From Methanomicrobia archaeon (GTDB taxonomy: Archaea; Halobacteriota; Syntropharchaeia; Alkanophagales; Methanospirareceae): 41,836 nt of DNA. Positions 39,956 to 41,836 of this stretch are shown piece after piece (position 1 is the stretch's first letter; the number at the start of each line of letters is the position of its first letter). The translations under genes and the position numbers were made by a program. The stretch spans positions 1 through 41,836 of the forward strand of contig JAFGKP010000065.1 of NCBI GenBank assembly GCA_016928455.1. Direction: 5' to 3'. The notes under the pieces were generated by a model. It had not been told where the DNA came from, did no database searches, and was given only the letters and a program-made list of their open reading frames with translations.

Positions 39956-40853
39956 CTACGATCTCCTGTACCCTCTTCAGCGTCTCTTCCTGCCGCACGG
40001 GCTTGAAGAGATGAGCGAACCGCCCCTGTTCCTTGAGATACTCTTCCACCGGCTTCAATTTAGGCGGCACGATCGTATGGGTTACTTCACCATAAACGGC
40101 CTCTTTTAATGGCCAGACACCAGTATCAACGGCCAGTTTCGCCAGTTTAATGGCGCGGCAGGGCTCGATGCCCCAGCCGGGCGGGCAGGGCGAGAGAGCA
40201 ATGAAGAGTTTCGGACCGCTGTACTGCTCGGCCTTCTTCAGCTTGTTGAAGAGATCAACGGGATGTGACGGCGAGATGGTAGCAAGATACGGTGGCTTGT
40301 GACTGTTCCAGATAGCAAAGAGGTCCTTCTTGGGTTTCCGGGCGCCAACGCCGAACGGAGTTGTTCCGGTACTGGAGGCGAACGGTGTCGCTCCGGACCA
40401 CTGGAAGCCGGTATTGCCATACGCCTCGTTATCATAGCAGATATAATAGAAATCGAGGTTGCGATAGATCGCCCCGGAGGTCGAAGCAAGGCCTATATCG
40501 TATGCAGCGCCGTCACCGGTCAATACCACGACCTTTAAGTCCTCTTCCGGCTTGAGTCTGCCGGTTTCTAATAACGTGTCGAGAGCGTCTCGCACTCCCT
40601 GCGCAGCAGCAGGGGCGCACGCCATCGCGGTGTACAACCAGGAACTCTGGAACGGATTGTAAGGGTAGATAGGCAGGAGTGTGAAACAGCCTGCCGCGTT
40701 CACGATAACGACTTTCGTGCCCAGTGCCTTCATACAGTACCGGAGTGTTAAGATCCCACCGCAGCCCGCACAGGCAGGCGTGCCCGGAAAGAGTACCTCT
40801 TCGCGCGGAAGCTGCTTGATCGATTTTATCTGTTCGGGCTCCTTATCGTTCAT
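39921..40853 (-). CDS. porB: Pyruvate/2-oxoacid:ferredoxin oxidoreductase beta subunit
   Basis: The 310-aa protein is the TPP- and cluster-binding subunit. The N-terminal ACAGCGG and later cysteines (NAAGC, SPCPPGWGIEPC) supply the proximal [4Fe-4S] cluster. The TPP site is VLTGDGAAYDIGLAS...YDNEAYGNTG. A longer frame starts at 40895, but the ATG at 40853 overlaps the porA stop as ATGA, the normal start for such a coupled gene. Pyruvate is the likeliest substrate; 2-oxoisovalerate or indolepyruvate cannot be ruled out from sequence. Confidence 0.93.
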   Translation of the reverse strand: MNDKEPEQIKSIKQLPREEVLFPGTPACAGCGGILTLRYCMKALGTKVVIVNAAGCFTLLPIYPYNPFQSSWLYTAMACAPAAAQGVRDALDTLLETGRLKPEEDLKVVVLTGDGAAYDIGLASTSGAIYRNLDFYYICYDNEAYGNTGFQWSGATPFASSTGTTPFGVGARKPKKDLFAIWNSHKPPYLATISPSHPVDLFNKLKKAEQYSGPKLFIALSPCPPGWGIEPCRAIKLAKLAVDTGVWPLKEAVYGEVTHTIVPPKLKPVEEYLKEQGRFAHLFKPVRQEETLKRVQEIVDEYWKRHQLLL

Positions 40854-41836
40854 CCCTTTTCTGCGATCTCCTTCACTCGCCTCATCTCGTCCCATTCCTT
40901 TTCTGTGTACAGGAGGTAAGGGGTTGGCAGTACCTTACCGGTATCAACCGCCTCACGCATCGTATCGAAGATGAACGCGAACTCCTCGGGACTGATATTC
41001 TTGCCGCCGAGCCCGCCGATGAATGAGAGCACGAGCGGCCCCTGGTGCACAGTACAAAGGCAGCTGGCAACTTCTGCATGCAGAACGCCGCCCTTGCCGA
41101 TGCTGATGTTCTGGTCAATGACCGCCACGGCCTTACGAGTCTTGAGTGCGTCCTTGATCATCGCATCGGGAAACGGTCGCAGGAGCCGTATCCGCACAAG
41201 CCCTGCCTTGATGCCCCTTTTGCGGGCAGCAGAGACCGCAGCCTTCCCCAGCGTAGAGAAGGAATTGGTCATCACGAGCACGAGTTCGGCATCCTCCAGG
41301 AGATAGCCCTCGATGATGCCGTACATACGGCCGAAGGTCGCTTCAAAATCGGCACAGACCTCGGTATAAACCTCCAACGCCTTCCGACTCGCCAGATGCA
41401 TCTGATATTTGAAATACGAATAATACGAGCCACCAAGAACTGCGACGCCCTGGGCCATCGGTTTACTCGCCCGGAAGAACGCATGTTTTGGTCGGTAGTG
41501 CGGGAGAAAGGTTTTTACCAGCTCGACGTCCGGGACCTCAACGGGCTCACGCGTAAATGAGAGATAAAACCCGTCCAGATTGACGATAATCGGCAGCAGC
41601 ACCCGCTCGTCCTCAGCTAACCGGTACGCCATCAGGATAGAATCCAGCACCTCCTGGCAGGTCTCGCAGTGTAGCTGCAAGAATCCGGAATCGCGCGCGG
41701 CGAGGACGTCGTTATGGTCTGGCTCAAGCGTGATCGGTGCGGATAACCCTCGTGAGACGTTGACCAGCACCAGGGGAACGCGCCAGCCGGCGAGCGCATA
41801 GAGCATCTCGAACCCGTAGAGCAGCCCCTGACTCGA
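40850..41836 (-). CDS. porA: Pyruvate/2-oxoacid:ferredoxin oxidoreductase alpha subunit (5' partial)
   Basis: The frame stays open through the window edge, so the N-terminus lies beyond 41836; ATG 41806 is internal. The visible part begins SSQGLLYGFEMLYALAGWR, a porA core motif, followed by NVSRGLSAPITLEPDHNDVL and DSGFLQLHCETCQEVLD. The second half carries GRMYGIIEGYLLEDAELVLV and VRIRLLRPFPD. The C-terminal EEWDEMRRVKEIAEKG ends in TGA overlapping the porB ATG. The subunit order alpha then beta is the archaeal one; gamma and delta are presumably upstream. Confidence 0.93.
   Translation of the reverse strand, partial: SSQGLLYGFEMLYALAGWRVPLVLVNVSRGLSAPITLEPDHNDVLAARDSGFLQLHCETCQEVLDSILMAYRLAEDERVLLPIIVNLDGFYLSFTREPVEVPDVELVKTFLPHYRPKHAFFRASKPMAQGVAVLGGSYYSYFKYQMHLASRKALEVYTEVCADFEATFGRMYGIIEGYLLEDAELVLVMTNSFSTLGKAAVSAARKRGIKAGLVRIRLLRPFPDAMIKDALKTRKAVAVIDQNISIGKGGVLHAEVASCLCTVHQGPLVLSFIGGLGGKNISPEEFAFIFDTMREAVDTGKVLPTPYLLYTEKEWDEMRRVKEIAEKG

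Noticed and set aside
1..41836. CRISPR arrays, rRNA genes, insertion sequences, integrase or phage genes
   Set aside because: I looked for regularly spaced repeats, rRNA-like text, transposase motifs and attachment sites and saw none.

Overview
The window is archaeal chromosome. It carries transcription factor B, ribosomal protein L40e, the KEOPS subunit Cgi121, Trm5, the archaeal type of PheRS beta chain, a preflagellin/prepilin peptidase, a PGF-CTERM cell-surface protein, and several genes whose TATA box sits about 25 nt before the ATG (leaderless mRNAs). O-phosphoseryl-tRNA synthetase (SepRS), a FilR1-type regulator and a CooC/HypC/HypF nickel-maturation block point to the methanogen/ANME/Archaeoglobus part of the Euryarchaeota (Halobacteriota). 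An ANME-1 or Syntropharchaeia-like organism would fit, but no mcr or rRNA gene is present to settle it.

Layout. 1-5.4 kb: 3' end of a nucleobase permease with an ATPase-like tail, a PGF-CTERM protein, tRNA-Val(GAC), then trxB-rnhB-tfb on the + strand facing an endonuclease dU-like gene paired with an unknown gene. 5.7-8.2 kb (minus): trm5, an amidohydrolase and a CoA-binding protein. 8.35-13.4 kb: a GvpD/KaiC-like ATPase overlapping a prepilin peptidase, a receiver plus degenerate histidine kinase, a FilR1-type HTH regulator, and a membrane protein preceded by a palindromic operator-like site. 13.5-20.7 kb (minus) is visibly more AT-rich than its flanks. It holds a 1004-aa polytopic membrane protein ending in a KaiC-like domain without a usable P-loop, an unidentified decayed gene, two Fe-S proteins and two FAD-dependent geranylgeranyl-reductase-like proteins. 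21-28.5 kb: pheT, a duplicated MgtE-type transporter, chorismate mutase, a GNAT acetyltransferase, sepS, a small membrane exporter, a nucleotidyltransferase/small-protein pair resembling a toxin-antitoxin module, and a small membrane protein. 28.5-32 kb (minus): rpl40e-cooC-hypF-hypC. 32.1-36.5 kb (+): asd, cgi121, a membrane protein, a zinc-ribbon protein and an AMP-forming acyl-CoA synthetase. 36.6 kb to the end (minus): porA (5' end outside the window), porB, acdA, acdB and a Glu/Leu-type dehydrogenase, several overlapping or close.

How it fits together. The last operon can carry an amino acid through deamination, ferredoxin-linked 2-oxoacid oxidation to acyl-CoA, and ADP-forming CoA-thioester cleavage to a free acid plus ATP; the AMP-forming synthetase on the other strand can run the activating direction. 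The Hyp/CooC operon supplies maturation factors for [NiFe] hydrogenase and CO dehydrogenase. The AT-rich block looks like an isoprenoid or quinone/lipid reduction module fed by ferredoxin. The least understood parts are the KaiC-tailed membrane protein, the receiver-pseudokinase, the permease-ATPase fusion and the Fe-S/GGR cluster.
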